DNA of 64,000 nucleotides from an uncultured Lachnospiraceae bacterium (GTDB taxonomy: Bacteria > Bacillota > Clostridia > Lachnospirales > Lachnospiraceae). The notes beneath the pieces are model-generated. The model worked only from the letters and a program-made list of their open reading frames with translations. It did no database searches and had not been told where the DNA came from. The stretch spans positions 21,951-85,950 of the forward strand of contig CATLGW010000005.1 of assembly GCA_949948715.1 (NCBI GenBank), given 5' to 3'. A program made the translations under genes and the position numbers. This document shows positions 40,798 through 50,295 of the stretch, piece after piece; positions within the stretch are counted from its first letter, which is position 1; each line of letters opens with the position of its first letter.

Positions 40798-43700
40798 ATG
40801 AAAAGGACAATTGCGCTTTTACTGACGGCAGCGCTTACAATGTGTGCGGGTATACCCACCCACGCCGCCGGCAGGGGCACAGGGGGGCAGACCCGGACGG
40901 AAGCTGCGGAGGGATTGGGGCAGGTGGATGTCTCCATAGGAGCGGCCCTCAAGCTGAACAGTCCTGTGGAGTTTTCCGTCAGGCTGACGGACGCACAAAA
41001 CAAGACCTTGACGGATACATACGTCCTGGGGGACGGCAGCAGCGAAGGGGGCAGGAGAAGTTTTGAGGGGCTGGCCAGGGGAGAGTACACTCTTACTGTG
41101 TCCGCCAGAGGCTTTGCCGATTATACCCAGAAAATTTCTGTGGAGGATAAGGCCTATGCCGTGAATCTGACCACGGGTTTTTTGAGCGGGGTAAATTATG
41201 AGGCCGGCGCCGCCCACCCGGGGGTGCTTTTGATCGGGGACGTCAACGGCGACGGCAGGATTGATATGGCGGACCGGACGGAGTTAGTGGATGCCATCGA
41301 CGGGGCCGTGTCCCCCGGCAGAGCGGGCTCCTGCACGGATTTGAACGGAGACGGGGCGGTGAACCTGGTGGATTTGGATTACTTTGCCAGGGGCTATAAT
41401 GTGACCAAGGATACCCTGGCTCAGATCGAGAGATTTGTTCCGGCGGCAGCCATTACGCCTCAGGGCGCGGCCGGCACCAGGGTGGAAGGGGATTTGGGAG
41501 AACTTTTAAGGAACAAATCTTCCGTGACCCTGACGCCCGCCGGCGGCGGAGCCATCTCCCAGGAGTCCCCTGTTTCGCTGGAGTTTTCCTTCAGTGACTC
41601 CGGGGCGGCCGCCATGGCGGACGGAATCATTATAGAGACGGGAGGAGACAATCCCATCGGCAAGGCTTTGGTGGAGGTCTCCTACACGGACGGAAGCGGT
41701 GCGCTTCACGAGGAAAAGATTCCCGTGGCGGATGTGCATTACTTGCTGAACAGCTCCCAGGTGCGGGTGGAGAGGGACGGACAGGGCAATATCCAGATCC
41801 ATCTCGGCTCCCAGGTGGCGGTAAAAAAGGTGACGCTGACCATTGTGGGAATGCAGAAGAACAATAACCTGGCGGAGATCTCCAAGGTGGAGTTTGTCAA
41901 CGGCATGGAGGAGCGGATTCCGGAGCCTGAGATGGATATTCCCACCAATTTAAGCGCCTCTGTGGGAAGCAAGCGAATCAGCCTGACCTGGGATGCTTGC
42001 GTCAATGTCACGGGCTATGAGGTCCTCATAAAGCAGGGGGACACTCAGGAGATCGTTTCCACAGTCAGGAATGCGCTGGACATCACCTCCTTTGGCGGCA
42101 AGGAGCTGACCAATTATCTGGAATACAGGATCAGGGTGCAGTCTGTCAACGGCACCTGGAGCAGCGGCTACGGGGAAGAGGTGACCGCGGTTCCCAAGCC
42201 TAACGGCAAGCCGGATAAGCCGGACAATGTGAAGGCTGTGGGAAAGCATCAGAGTATCGTGGTATCCTGGAAGAATATGAAGGACACCGTCTCCTACAAT
42301 CTTTATTACAAGGAGAGCAGCGCCGGGGAATACACCAAGATTGAGGGGATCGAGGGCAGCAGCTATACCCTGGAGGGGCTGAAGGAGCTGACGGAATACA
42401 CGGTCTATGTGACGGGTGTGAACGAGTTTGGCGAGAGCGATCCCTCTCTCTCGGCAGCGGCCACTACCACGGATATGAATCCCGCCGTGATGCCCAAATA
42501 CAACCTGATCAATGTGGGTGAACCGGGCAAGGCAGGAGCCCATATTGAAAGCACCACTATGTGGGGCAGCATGAAGGACAGCCCCTTGGACACCCAGTCG
42601 GGCACCGCATGGGGGACTGTGGACCATAATCCCGCGTCCTATTATCTGCGGAGCACGTGGGATGACGGAGGCTTCAATCCCATGGGCAAGCACGGGCTTG
42701 TGTATGAGTTTGACCAGTCCTACAAGATAGATACCATCGCTTTCCAGGAGGCGGTACCCCAGAGTCCGGCGTATTCCTACGTGAAGGTGCGCTACTGGGA
42801 TGAGAACGGAACACAGACGGATGTGGCCGGGAGCAAGATTTCTCTCCAGCAGAAGCAGGATGGAGACGGCCGTATCTATTATGTGCTGAAGCTCTCGGAG
42901 CCGATCAATGCCAAAAAGATACAGTTTGGTTTGGCCCGGTATGTGGCTTCGGGCACCGTGACCGTATCGGAGGTTTATTTCTACTATTATGACACTTTGA
43001 TGGAGGAGATCATGTCTCTCTATGCGGATGATCTTCACACGGTTCTCAAGGCCGGCGTGACGCAGGCCACCATAGACGGGCTGCGGGTAAAGATCAATAC
43101 CGTGGATGAGGTGAGCGGAGAGTATCATCCCGACAGGGAGCTTTTGGAGCGTGAGCTGCAGACGGCGGAGGCGATCCTGCACGATGCCGGATTGAAGGAT
43201 TCCGTGGAGATTCACGGGGGAATCAGTACAAATGATGTGGGCAGAGGCTTTGGCGGACTGAACGCATGGCAGCCCCTGGGAATTGTGGCGGCGGCCCAGG
43301 AAGAACTCATGGTTTATGTGGGGCACGGCTCCAAGAAAACCGGGCAGGACACGGAGCTCCAGTTGGTGGCTACGCAGTATCATGCGGAGGCAAGTGCTTT
43401 CAGCTCCACCGTGGTAAAGCTGAAGGTGGGCGCCAATAAGGTAACGATTCCCAAGATATGGACTACCACGGGATTTGAGTCCGGCGGCGCGCTGTATGTA
43501 CAGTATACGGGAGGCAACCCTGACGACAGATACGCGGTGCGAGTCAGCGGGGGCGTACAGGTTCCCGTCCTGGATCTGTATCAGGTGACGGACGAAAGCG
43601 AGAGGCTTGCGCGGGCGGAGGCCTATGTGACCGAGCTTGAGAGCTATGTGAGCCGGATGCAGGAGAACCATGGGCAGTTCCATCAAAATTCCGGAAATTC

Positions 43701-45942
43701 TCTGGTGGCCTACAGTTACGACGAGAGGAACTGTATTCTGGGAGCGTCAGACATCCTGCTTGATACCATGATGCTCTCCCTGCCGGCAAATCAGATCTTA
43801 AGCGGCGCGGGAAGCGGAAGCGCCCAGGAGAAGGCCCGGAAGATTTTGAATTCCATGGACTCCATGGAGGACATGATGTACCTGTTCTATCAGCACAAGG
43901 GATTGAACCGAAGTGCGGCGGAGGCGCAGAATCAGATACCCAAGGGGCATTTGAACATCCGCTATCAGAGAATGTTCTCGGGTGCGTTTATGTACGCCTC
44001 GGGCAACCACATCGGCATTGAATGGCCGGAGACTGCGGGAATGGTGAGTTCGTCGCCGGTTGTGGCCGACAGCGAGGGCAGATATCAAAGCGGCGCTTAT
44101 TTCGGCTGGGGCATTGCCCATGAGATCGGACACTGTATCAATCAGGGGACCTATGCGGTAGCCGAGGTCACCAACAACTATTTCGCGGTGCTGGCCCAGG
44201 CGAAGGACCGAAACGACAGTGTACGTTTCAAGTACGAGGAGGTCTACAAAAAGGTTACGTCGGGTGCAAGGGGCTCCGCCTCCAATGTGTTCACTCAGCT
44301 TGGTATGTACTGGCAGCTTCACCTGGCCTATGACAGAGGATATAATTACAAAACCTACGCGGGTCATGAGGAGCAGCTTGCGAACCTGTTCTTCGCCAGA
44401 GTGGATACCTACGCAAGAAATGTGCAGGCAGCTCCGGCTCCGGGCGGCGTTGCTCTGACCCTTGCAGGGGACAGGGATCAGGATTTGATGCGTCTGTCCT
44501 GTGCGGCGGCGGAGAAGAATGTTTTGGAGTTCTTTGAGAGATGGGGGAAGACTCCCGACAGCGGCACCCGCAGTTACGCGGAGCAGTTTGCCACGGAGAC
44601 CCGGGCCATCTGCTATGTGAACGACGATGCCCGAGTGTACACTCTCCAGGGAGGAAGCAGCAGTCTGGGGACCCAGGGCGATGTGGAAGCTGTGGGCGAC
44701 GATACAGGGGCTTTCGTGAACCCGGGGATCGCCAACCAGGTGGACTTCACCTTAAGCTCCAAGGGTATTCCCCAGGAGGATGTGCTGGGGTATGAGATCG
44801 TGCGCTGCACCTTCTCCGGAGGCGAGATTCAGAAGGAGCCTGTGGGATTTGCCACGGGAAATACCTTCAGCGATGTGATTTACTCCATGAATAACCGCAC
44901 GGTTTTCTATGAGATCACATTGATTGACAAGTATTTGAACCGTTCCGCGGTAAAGACTTTGGAGACCATTAAGATTTCCCATGACGGGAGCCTTGACAAG
45001 ACCTTCTGGACGGCTGTCACGCAGAACCTGGCTTGCGAGGACGACGCGTTGATTTCGGGTAATAAGGATTCCCTCTGCACACCGGGAGCGGAGGAGGCTT
45101 CCGAAAAGGTGATCGGCATCAGAAAGGCTCTGGACAACGACGCGGGTACCGTTTACACGGCGACGGCGGACGGCAACGGAGAGATTACCCTGGAATTCAA
45201 CAAGACCCTCACGGTCAGCGGCTTCAAATTTACGGCCGGAGACGGAAGCGCCAGGGGCGGATACGAGATTTCAGTCCGCAGCGCAGGAGAGTGGATCAAG
45301 GTCGCGGAGGGAAGCTTTGCGCCGACGGCTGTGAATACCGTATACTTTGCAAATGAGGACGGAAGGTATGTGAGCACCTACAGCACGGATGCCCTGAAGC
45401 TGGTTCTGAGGGATCAGGGAGGCGCGGTGTCCATCGCGGAGCTGGATGTGCTGGGTGTGACGGGCGATAACGTGGACTTCAGGTATGCGGACGACGGAAC
45501 GGCGGCCATAGGGCGGCTGACTCAGGATTACCGGTACGGCGAGGGAGAAGGTGATGTGATTCCTGCGGGTTCCATTGTGTTTACGGGTATGTACAAGGGA
45601 AATCCGGCTTACAATGCGGTGATTCTTTACGACCAGAGCGGAAATATCGTGGGCGGAATGGATGAGACCGGGAATCTGAAGGCTCAGCAGATCATCCTGG
45701 CAGATGTGCCGGATCAGGGAGAGATACAGAATGTTTCGGACGGCACCTGGATTTATTGGATAGAACCGTCCCAGCAGACGGATATGACCGGAACGGAGCG
45801 GGTGAGGGCGGAGCTTTACCGCGTCAACAACGCCCTGACCAACGAAGGGCAGAGGCTTGTCAGCGACTCCCTGTTTATGGCTATGCCCGCGCCGGATGCA
45901 TTGCCGGATATTACCCTGGGCGGCGGCGCAGTGCAAGAATAG
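40798..45942 (+). CDS. Secreted M60-like zinc metallopeptidase with dockerin and FN3 modules
   Basis: A 1714-residue exported protein with signal peptide MKRTIALLLTAALTMCAGIPTHA. In order: a beta-rich module (about 30-140); a dockerin type I with two calcium loops, GDVNGDGRIDMADR and DLNGDGAVNLVDLDYF (about 145-200); a second binding-type module (about 225-370); two FN3 domains (about 380-557); a further beta module; then a gluzincin M60-like domain with HEIGH at 1108-1112 and the third ligand Glu1123 (HEXXHX10E). The C-terminal part (about 1480-1615) resembles a discoidin module. M60 enzymes cleave mucins and other O-glycoproteins. The dockerin implies docking to a cohesin. AGGGAGGAAGG precedes the ATG. 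Confidence 0.88.
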   Translation: MKRTIALLLTAALTMCAGIPTHAAGRGTGGQTRTEAAEGLGQVDVSIGAALKLNSPVEFSVRLTDAQNKTLTDTYVLGDGSSEGGRRSFEGLARGEYTLTVSARGFADYTQKISVEDKAYAVNLTTGFLSGVNYEAGAAHPGVLLIGDVNGDGRIDMADRTELVDAIDGAVSPGRAGSCTDLNGDGAVNLVDLDYFARGYNVTKDTLAQIERFVPAAAITPQGAAGTRVEGDLGELLRNKSSVTLTPAGGGAISQESPVSLEFSFSDSGAAAMADGIIIETGGDNPIGKALVEVSYTDGSGALHEEKIPVADVHYLLNSSQVRVERDGQGNIQIHLGSQVAVKKVTLTIVGMQKNNNLAEISKVEFVNGMEERIPEPEMDIPTNLSASVGSKRISLTWDACVNVTGYEVLIKQGDTQEIVSTVRNALDITSFGGKELTNYLEYRIRVQSVNGTWSSGYGEEVTAVPKPNGKPDKPDNVKAVGKHQSIVVSWKNMKDTVSYNLYYKESSAGEYTKIEGIEGSSYTLEGLKELTEYTVYVTGVNEFGESDPSLSAAATTTDMNPAVMPKYNLINVGEPGKAGAHIESTTMWGSMKDSPLDTQSGTAWGTVDHNPASYYLRSTWDDGGFNPMGKHGLVYEFDQSYKIDTIAFQEAVPQSPAYSYVKVRYWDENGTQTDVAGSKISLQQKQDGDGRIYYVLKLSEPINAKKIQFGLARYVASGTVTVSEVYFYYYDTLMEEIMSLYADDLHTVLKAGVTQATIDGLRVKINTVDEVSGEYHPDRELLERELQTAEAILHDAGLKDSVEIHGGISTNDVGRGFGGLNAWQPLGIVAAAQEELMVYVGHGSKKTGQDTELQLVATQYHAEASAFSSTVVKLKVGANKVTIPKIWTTTGFESGGALYVQYTGGNPDDRYAVRVSGGVQVPVLDLYQVTDESERLARAEAYVTELESYVSRMQENHGQFHQNSGNSLVAYSYDERNCILGASDILLDTMMLSLPANQILSGAGSGSAQEKARKILNSMDSMEDMMYLFYQHKGLNRSAAEAQNQIPKGHLNIRYQRMFSGAFMYASGNHIGIEWPETAGMVSSSPVVADSEGRYQSGAYFGWGIAHEIGHCINQGTYAVAEVTNNYFAVLAQAKDRNDSVRFKYEEVYKKVTSGARGSASNVFTQLGMYWQLHLAYDRGYNYKTYAGHEEQLANLFFARVDTYARNVQAAPAPGGVALTLAGDRDQDLMRLSCAAAEKNVLEFFERWGKTPDSGTRSYAEQFATETRAICYVNDDARVYTLQGGSSSLGTQGDVEAVGDDTGAFVNPGIANQVDFTLSSKGIPQEDVLGYEIVRCTFSGGEIQKEPVGFATGNTFSDVIYSMNNRTVFYEITLIDKYLNRSAVKTLETIKISHDGSLDKTFWTAVTQNLACEDDALISGNKDSLCTPGAEEASEKVIGIRKALDNDAGTVYTATADGNGEITLEFNKTLTVSGFKFTAGDGSARGGYEISVRSAGEWIKVAEGSFAPTAVNTVYFANEDGRYVSTYSTDALKLVLRDQGGAVSIAELDVLGVTGDNVDFRYADDGTAAIGRLTQDYRYGEGEGDVIPAGSIVFTGMYKGNPAYNAVILYDQSGNIVGGMDETGNLKAQQIILADVPDQGEIQNVSDGTWIYWIEPSQQTDMTGTERVRAELYRVNNALTNEGQRLVSDSLFMAMPAPDALPDITLGGGAVQE

Positions 45943-45979
45943 AGACAGTGTCCGCCGCGGCGGACGAAAGGTGGCATAC

Positions 45980-46996
45980 ATGAGGAAATATTTGATTCAT
46001 ATGATCGCGGGGATCTTTATGCTGGCAGTGTTTTTGCCCATGCAGGTCTCGGCGGAAAGCGGTGAGCTTAAGCTGGACGGAAACGGTATGGTGACATTTG
46101 TTTCCAAAGAAGCGGCGGGGGAGGGGAGCACCTCCCTTGCCTTCAGCCTGTCTGTGGAGGCGGCGGAAGGATCCACAGTGGAATTTCAGTTCGGGGAGAA
46201 CAATGCCAAGGTGGCGGAATTCCGTTACCATGAGGCGGAGGGAAAGCTGAATATTTATATGGCGGGGACTGAGGCGCTCATCCCGGAGGAGTCCGGCTCC
46301 CTGACCGTGGGAAGAGTTGTGGTACTCGACGGGGGCGGGAACAGCGCTGCCGCCACGGTGGGCGTGGTGCCGGGGTCTGTGCAGTATGTCTCCGGGGCGG
46401 AGCTGAAAAGTCCGGAGGATTTAAAGCTTCCGGAGGCGGTGCAGATGGGAGCTGCGACCGGAGGCAAGCCGGGAGATGACAATTCCGGAGGAAACGATTC
46501 TGCGGGACACGATGAGGACGACAAGGACGACGAGGATGAGGAAGATACCCCCATAGCATCTCAGCCCGGCAATAACGGGCAGGGGAGCTCCTCGGGCAAG
46601 CCCGGGAGCGGCGGAACCGGCAGTTCGGGAAGACCCGGCAGCGGAACCGGAAGCGGCACAGTCAAGCCGGGGAGCAATAAACCTGGGAGCGGCGGGAACG
46701 GCAGTTCAAGCAATGGGGGAAGCACGGGGGAAAGCGGCGGCCCAAGCAAGCCTGAAAGCTCCGCCGGTAAAGAGGATTCCCCCTCGTCGGAGGGCATAAC
46801 GGGCAGCGACACCCCCGACAGGACTCCTGAGGAAACCGTTCCCGTGATCGGAGGAGATGTCAGGAAAGAGGACAGCGCGGGAGCCGGCAGAATGACCTGG
46901 ATCTATGTTGTGGCGGCGGTAGCGGCTTTGCTGGCCCTGGCCGTGGTCGCATTGGCGGTTATAGAAGTGAGAAAGCATCGGAGGGATTCTCTGTAA
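45980..46996 (+). CDS. Membrane-anchored surface protein with possible cohesin-like head and Gly/Ser-rich stalk
   Basis: A 338-residue protein with a signal peptide (MRKYLIHMIAGIFMLAVFLPMQVSA), a globular domain (about 26-150), an acidic segment, a long Gly/Ser/Pro-rich stalk (about 190-300), and a C-terminal membrane helix (WIYVVAAVAALLALAVVALAVI) with a basic tail. The head segment AEFRYHEAEGKLNIYMAG and the following strands resemble cohesin-fold strands, which would suit the dockerin of the upstream protease; this is by eye only. It starts 37 bp after the protease stop behind AAAGGTGG, so it is probably in the same operon. It would hold a partner at the outer face of the membrane. Confidence 0.78.
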   Translation: MRKYLIHMIAGIFMLAVFLPMQVSAESGELKLDGNGMVTFVSKEAAGEGSTSLAFSLSVEAAEGSTVEFQFGENNAKVAEFRYHEAEGKLNIYMAGTEALIPEESGSLTVGRVVVLDGGGNSAAATVGVVPGSVQYVSGAELKSPEDLKLPEAVQMGAATGGKPGDDNSGGNDSAGHDEDDKDDEDEEDTPIASQPGNNGQGSSSGKPGSGGTGSSGRPGSGTGSGTVKPGSNKPGSGGNGSSSNGGSTGESGGPSKPESSAGKEDSPSSEGITGSDTPDRTPEETVPVIGGDVRKEDSAGAGRMTWIYVVAAVAALLALAVVALAVIEVRKHRRDSL

Positions 46997-47036
46997 GGGG
47001 AAGAGGTAAAATAATCAGGAAAAGCACTAAAAACCC

Positions 47037-47066
47037 TTTACAGTTTCTGGTAATTTGTGCTATAGT
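47037..47066 (+). promoter_or_regulatory. Promoter of the FliD-C-like gene
   Basis: TTTACA, 18-nt spacer, TATAGT; the ribosome site AGGAGG lies about 60 bp further on. Confidence 0.65.
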
Positions 47067-47133
47067 AGAGGTGAAATAGAGGCATGGAGGCCGATTTTCG
47101 GACTGACGGATACAGTCGACAAGGAGGTAGCTT

Positions 47134-47928
47134 ATGAGCATAAATATTCCGATGAAAAACGATTATTCTTTCTTATTTTCCGGTTTGGGCGGCAATAAGG
47201 GTTCTTCCCTGAGCAGTCTCCTGGCTGATTATGCCAGCATCAAGAACGGCACCTACGGCAAGCTGATGAAGGCATACTTCAACGAAAACAGCAGCGAGTC
47301 CGTTAAGGAAGCCACGAAGGATGCCCTTTCCGAGAGGAAAAACAGGAATGCCAGCAGCTTAAGCAAGGCCGAGACCAAGGCATACACTGCGGTGCAGGAG
47401 GCCACAGACGACTTAAAGGAGTCTGCGGACGCACTGCTTAAGACGGGAACCAAATCTCTGTTCAATAAAAAGGACATCACCACCAAGGATGAGAATGGGG
47501 TGGAGAGCACGACAAAGGGCTATGACACCAATGCGATCTACAATGCGGTGAACAGCTTCGTGCAGGATTACAATTCCGTGGTAAAGGCGGCGGCATCCGG
47601 AGATGTGGACAATAACTCTCTCACCAACCGCGTCAATCATATGCAGAATACCACGGCCATCAATTCCAAAGCTTTGGCAGAGGTGGGTATCACGGTGAAC
47701 AAGGACAAAACCCTTTCTCTTGACAAGGATACCTTCCAAAAGGCAGATATGGGTAAGGTTCAAAATCTGTTCAACGGAACCGGATCCTACGGCTACAGCG
47801 TGTCGTCGTCTGCGTCCATGATCAACCATACGGCAGACTATGCGCTCTCTAAGGCCAATACTTACACAGGCGCGGGAAGCTATCATAATGCGTTTAACGC
47901 AGGAAATATGTTTAACAGCTATTTCTGA
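47134..47928 (+). CDS. Protein resembling the C-terminal part of flagellar cap protein FliD
   Basis: A 264-residue protein without signal peptide. The second half (AIYNAVNSFVQDYNSVVKAA ... MQNTTAINSKALAEVGITVNKDKTLSLDKDTFQ) looks like the C-terminal coiled coil and loop of FliD-type proteins. The N-terminal half is Ser/Lys/Ala-rich and helical. No flagellar gene lies in the window, and the short form may be an independent family. AGGAGGTAGCTT precedes the ATG. Family call tentative. Confidence 0.65.
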   Translation: MSINIPMKNDYSFLFSGLGGNKGSSLSSLLADYASIKNGTYGKLMKAYFNENSSESVKEATKDALSERKNRNASSLSKAETKAYTAVQEATDDLKESADALLKTGTKSLFNKKDITTKDENGVESTTKGYDTNAIYNAVNSFVQDYNSVVKAAASGDVDNNSLTNRVNHMQNTTAINSKALAEVGITVNKDKTLSLDKDTFQKADMGKVQNLFNGTGSYGYSVSSSASMINHTADYALSKANTYTGAGSYHNAFNAGNMFNSYF

Positions 47929-47961
47929 CGGTTGGCGGCCGGAATAATACAGGATTCTTTG

Positions 47962-47998
47962 ACGGCACTGAGGGCAAAAGAGTCTTCGGTGCCGTTTT
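47962..47998 (+). terminator. Terminator after the FliD-C-like gene
   Basis: ACGGCAC...GTGCCGT stem extended by wobble pairs, followed by TTTT. The remaining gap up to the tRNA promoter holds nothing else recognised. Confidence 0.65.
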
Positions 47999-48155
47999 CG
48001 CTGTGTGCAGCAAGTATGGCACAGTTGATATGCAGGGTCTGGCAAATTGCGGCACTCTAAGTAAACGAAAAGCCAGTATATATGAGGGTTGGAGGATCAC
48101 GGAGCAAGTCAAAAATAAAAGGTACAAAAAATTTCAAAAAACTTCAAAATATATA

Positions 48156-48184
48156 TTGACTTTTTGAAAGATATCCCTTATAAT
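48156..48184 (+). promoter_or_regulatory. Promoter of tRNA-Leu
   Basis: TTGACT, 17-nt spacer, perfect TATAAT, ending 11 bp before the tRNA. Confidence 0.85.
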
Positions 48185-48195
48185 AAGTTTTGTTC

Positions 48196-48279
48196 GCAGG
48201 AATGGCGGAATTGGCAGACGCGCACGGTTCAGGTCCGTGTGGTAGCAATACCATGAGAGTTCAAGTCTCTTTTCCTGCA
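48196..48279 (+). tRNA. tRNA-Leu (anticodon CAG)
   Basis: The acceptor arms GCAGGAA and TTCCTGC pair fully. The anticodon arm is CACGG-TTCAGGT-CCGTG, giving anticodon CAG (leucine CUG). A long variable arm (TGGTAGCAATACCA) makes it a class II tRNA, and the T arm is GAGAGTTCAAGTCTC. CCA is not encoded. The 3' half adjoins prophage genes, so it is a likely attachment site. Confidence 0.96.
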
Positions 48280-48287
48280 GCTTACAG

Positions 48288-48330
48288 CGCGAGATCGAAT
48301 CATCATGATTCAGGTCCCGCGTTGTTTTTT
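48288..48330 (+). terminator. Terminator downstream of tRNA-Leu
   Basis: CGCGAGATCGAATCA pairs with TGATTCAGGTCCCGCG (one bulge), followed by TTGTTTTTT. It ends the tRNA transcript and separates it from the convergent phage genes. Confidence 0.85.
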
Positions 48331-48338
48331 GATTTGTG

Positions 48339-49514
48339 TCATTTTGATTCCAGGGCTTGTATCCTTTCTTCCAATGCTTCGATCCTTTTTTCCTGTAGCT
48401 GAATCATTTTTGTGTTTAACGCGATAAATTCGTCATATCTCAAAGAATACTCATATATGGGATTGCCCTTCTCATCAATTACCTTTGTTTCTTTACGTTT
48501 TCCGTTTTGGTCCCGGGAAACGATGATTTTTTGATCTTTACAAAGGCCGGCAAATTCCAGAGAAGACATGCCAAGTCGTTTCATGGCGTCTTCCACATCC
48601 TGGCTGATGAAGCCGATATGAGTTCTGCCGGAGGTTCCCTTCTTAAACTTAAAAGATACTGGGTTTAATAAGCGGAAGAGCCCGACATAGTTTTCATCTA
48701 GTGGTATAATATTCTCTTTTTCATTTTTGTCTGATGTCTGTATCATACCGTTGGAAGCATAGATATTTTCCCATTTATCGTAGGGTGTCCCCAAATCTAC
48801 ATTTTTACTGCCAAATCTGGAGCCATAAAAACTGTTGTAGTTGATACCAAAGAGTGTTTTGCTATAATAATGAGAGTTTCCGCACAACATATCAGTATCA
48901 TATGCATCTACCAGGTAGATTTCCCAGGGATCTCCGTCTACTAAGGCACTATGTACTATGCCGTTTGCAAAGTATTCGGTAAAACTGGATCTGCTGTCTC
49001 CAGGTACGATATTTTTTATGACAGAAGCATCATTCACAATTTGGGAGGCAGTGATATATTGAAAGCTTCTGGCAGGGTCGTTCCAGAAGTTTTTTTCATA
49101 ATCCGAAACAAACCTGTGGCTGCTGTTCTGCGAGATCATATCTGCAGGGTGCGTGGGGGGATGAGTGTATACGGTATCTGCATCCTCCCTCCAGGCAGGA
49201 TTTCCCGCGGAATCTGTTTTCCACACTTTATTCGCCTGCCCCTTACCGGAAGCGACGTAACCCTCGCTGGACGAGGAATTCGCTTTCCAGGTATTGTGGT
49301 CGGTAATCTTAAAACCGCTGTCGTTTACTAGCTGGCTTGTTTTTGTTGGAATGGGCGGTTTGTTTTTGATAAAAGCGCCCGAGTTGATGTCTGCAATGTT
49401 CCAATCTGATTGAACGATTTTGTCCTCCAACTCGTCCCTCGTAACAAATAATGTTTTTAGTTTTTCAAAAAACTGCGACAGTCTTTCAAGATTTAAGTAG
49501 TTGTCTCTGAACAT
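48339..49514 (-). CDS. Phage tail fibre with C-terminal S74 intramolecular chaperone
   Basis: A 391-residue protein ending in a peptidase_S74 domain: [20 protein letters not shown] (the autocleavage SDxxxK region), then [14 protein letters not shown] and a terminal trimeric coiled coil ([19 protein letters not shown]). Such domains help the fibre trimerise and then cleave themselves off. The N terminus [18 protein letters not shown] is a tail-attachment type. The start follows AAAGGAGAAGCC; the track ORF adds 35 residues. It is the last gene of the tail module, next to the tRNA. The fibre decides host binding. Confidence 0.9.
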   Translation of the reverse strand: MFRDNYLNLERLSQFFEKLKTLFVTRDELEDKIVQSDWNIADINSGAFIKNKPPIPTKTSQLVNDSGFKITDHNTWKANSSSSEGYVASGKGQANKVWKTDSAGNPAWREDADTVYTHPPTHPADMISQNSSHRFVSDYEKNFWNDPARSFQYITASQIVNDASVIKNIVPGDSRSSFTEYFANGIVHSALVDGDPWEIYLVDAYDTDMLCGNSHYYSKTLFGINYNSFYGSRFGSKNVDLGTPYDKWENIYASNGMIQTSDKNEKENIIPLDENYVGLFRLLNPVSFKFKKGTSGRTHIGFISQDVEDAMKRLGMSSLEFAGLCKDQKIIVSRDQNGKRKETKVIDEKGNPIYEYSLRYDEFIALNTKMIQLQEKRIEALEERIQALESK

Positions 49515-49566
49515 GGCTTCTCCTTTCCCATATATGATAAGAGATCTTGTGTTTTTCACTTTCAGC

Positions 49567-49667
49567 TCTTGCAAAAGCCGTAGATGCAGACTTTTGCAAG
49601 GCTTACGGTGAAATTTCAAACGCTGTGGACTGTTAAAGGGGACGCCGCAAAAGGAGCGGCCCCGGGT
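49567..49667 (-). terminator. Intergenic hairpins between fibre genes
   Basis: A perfect 10-bp repeat CTTGCAAAAG/CTTTTGCAAG (49567-49600) and, on the minus strand, a GGGGcCGC...GCGgcgtCCCC stem with TTT (49637-49667). The second could terminate or attenuate the tail transcript before the fibre gene. Confidence 0.45.
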
Positions 49668-49673
49668 TTAGCG

Positions 49674-49940
49674 TTATGAAACAAAAAGTGCATTGATTTC
49701 CGCCTCGGTAATGGGCGTAAAGGCGGTAGACAGGATGGCTTCGGTCTGCCCGTCCGTATAGGTCCTGGCGTTCTCAAGGGCCTGACTGGCCTTTGCCGAC
49801 GCATCCAGGGCTGCGGCGGAAACGGTTTTCGATTCGCTGGCGCTGATGTCGGCGGAAAGCTTTGCCTTTACCAAGGAGTCGTAGAACTGTAGGCCCTCCA
49901 TGTCTAAGTATTGTGTATTCGCGTTTGTCTCTGTGGTCAT
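49674..49940 (-). CDS. Small phage tail/fibre-associated protein
   Basis: An 88-residue protein starting MTTETNANTQYLDMEGLQFY behind GGGAGGTG. An Ala/Ser-rich coiled coil (about 28-65) leads to a C terminus ITEAEINALFVS, a motif seen at the ends of other small fibre-connecting proteins in such phages. The track ORF start lies far upstream in another gene. The exact role is not known. Confidence 0.75.
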   Translation of the reverse strand: MTTETNANTQYLDMEGLQFYDSLVKAKLSADISASESKTVSAAALDASAKASQALENARTYTDGQTEAILSTAFTPITEAEINALFVS

Positions 49941-49963
49941 AAAGCACCTCCCTTCTTTCGCTT

Positions 49964-50290
49964 TCATGCAGGAAACAGATCCTGGATGGAGGAAGGGGGA
50001 ATGGGCTCTATCCTGTTTTCTTCCCCCTCTCCGGGGGTCCCGGACGAGGAAGCGGCCTTTCGTCTGACCCATTGATCCGTGTCTTTTCCCAGCAGCCAGA
50101 CAGACCAGTCCTCCTGGCACAGGCATTGTGACCCGGGACTGCATTTGCTGCTGCTGACGTTGTCAGACGGTTGGAGAAGTCCTTCCTTTGCTGCGGTTGG
50201 CAGATTTTTCACGTCCGACAGATAATCGCACATGAAAAAGCGCCACAATAAATCGCTCTTATTTCCGGCTGTATGGATCCAATAAGCCAT
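49964..50290 (-). CDS. Small phage structural protein
   Basis: A 108-residue product starting MAYWIHTAGNKSD, chosen because GGAGGTG lies just upstream. It contains YLSDVKNLPTAAKEG and a SS...GSQCLCQEDWSVWLLGKDTDQWV beta-hairpin type segment that is frequent in small phage head/tail decoration proteins. It lies between the Gly-rich protein and the 88-residue protein. Confidence 0.7.
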   Translation of the reverse strand: MAYWIHTAGNKSDLLWRFFMCDYLSDVKNLPTAAKEGLLQPSDNVSSSKCSPGSQCLCQEDWSVWLLGKDTDQWVRRKAASSSGTPGEGEENRIEPIPPSSIQDLFPA

Positions 50291-50295
50291 AAAAT

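Noticed and set aside
41950-43686. 578-residue minus-strand ORF inside the protease gene
   Set aside because: Antisense shadow; the sense frame has signal peptide, dockerin and zinc motif.
46560-46800. Gly/Ser-rich stalk as a tandem repeat
   Set aside because: Units such as GSGxxGSS vary in length and order, so this is low-complexity stalk rather than a regular repeat.
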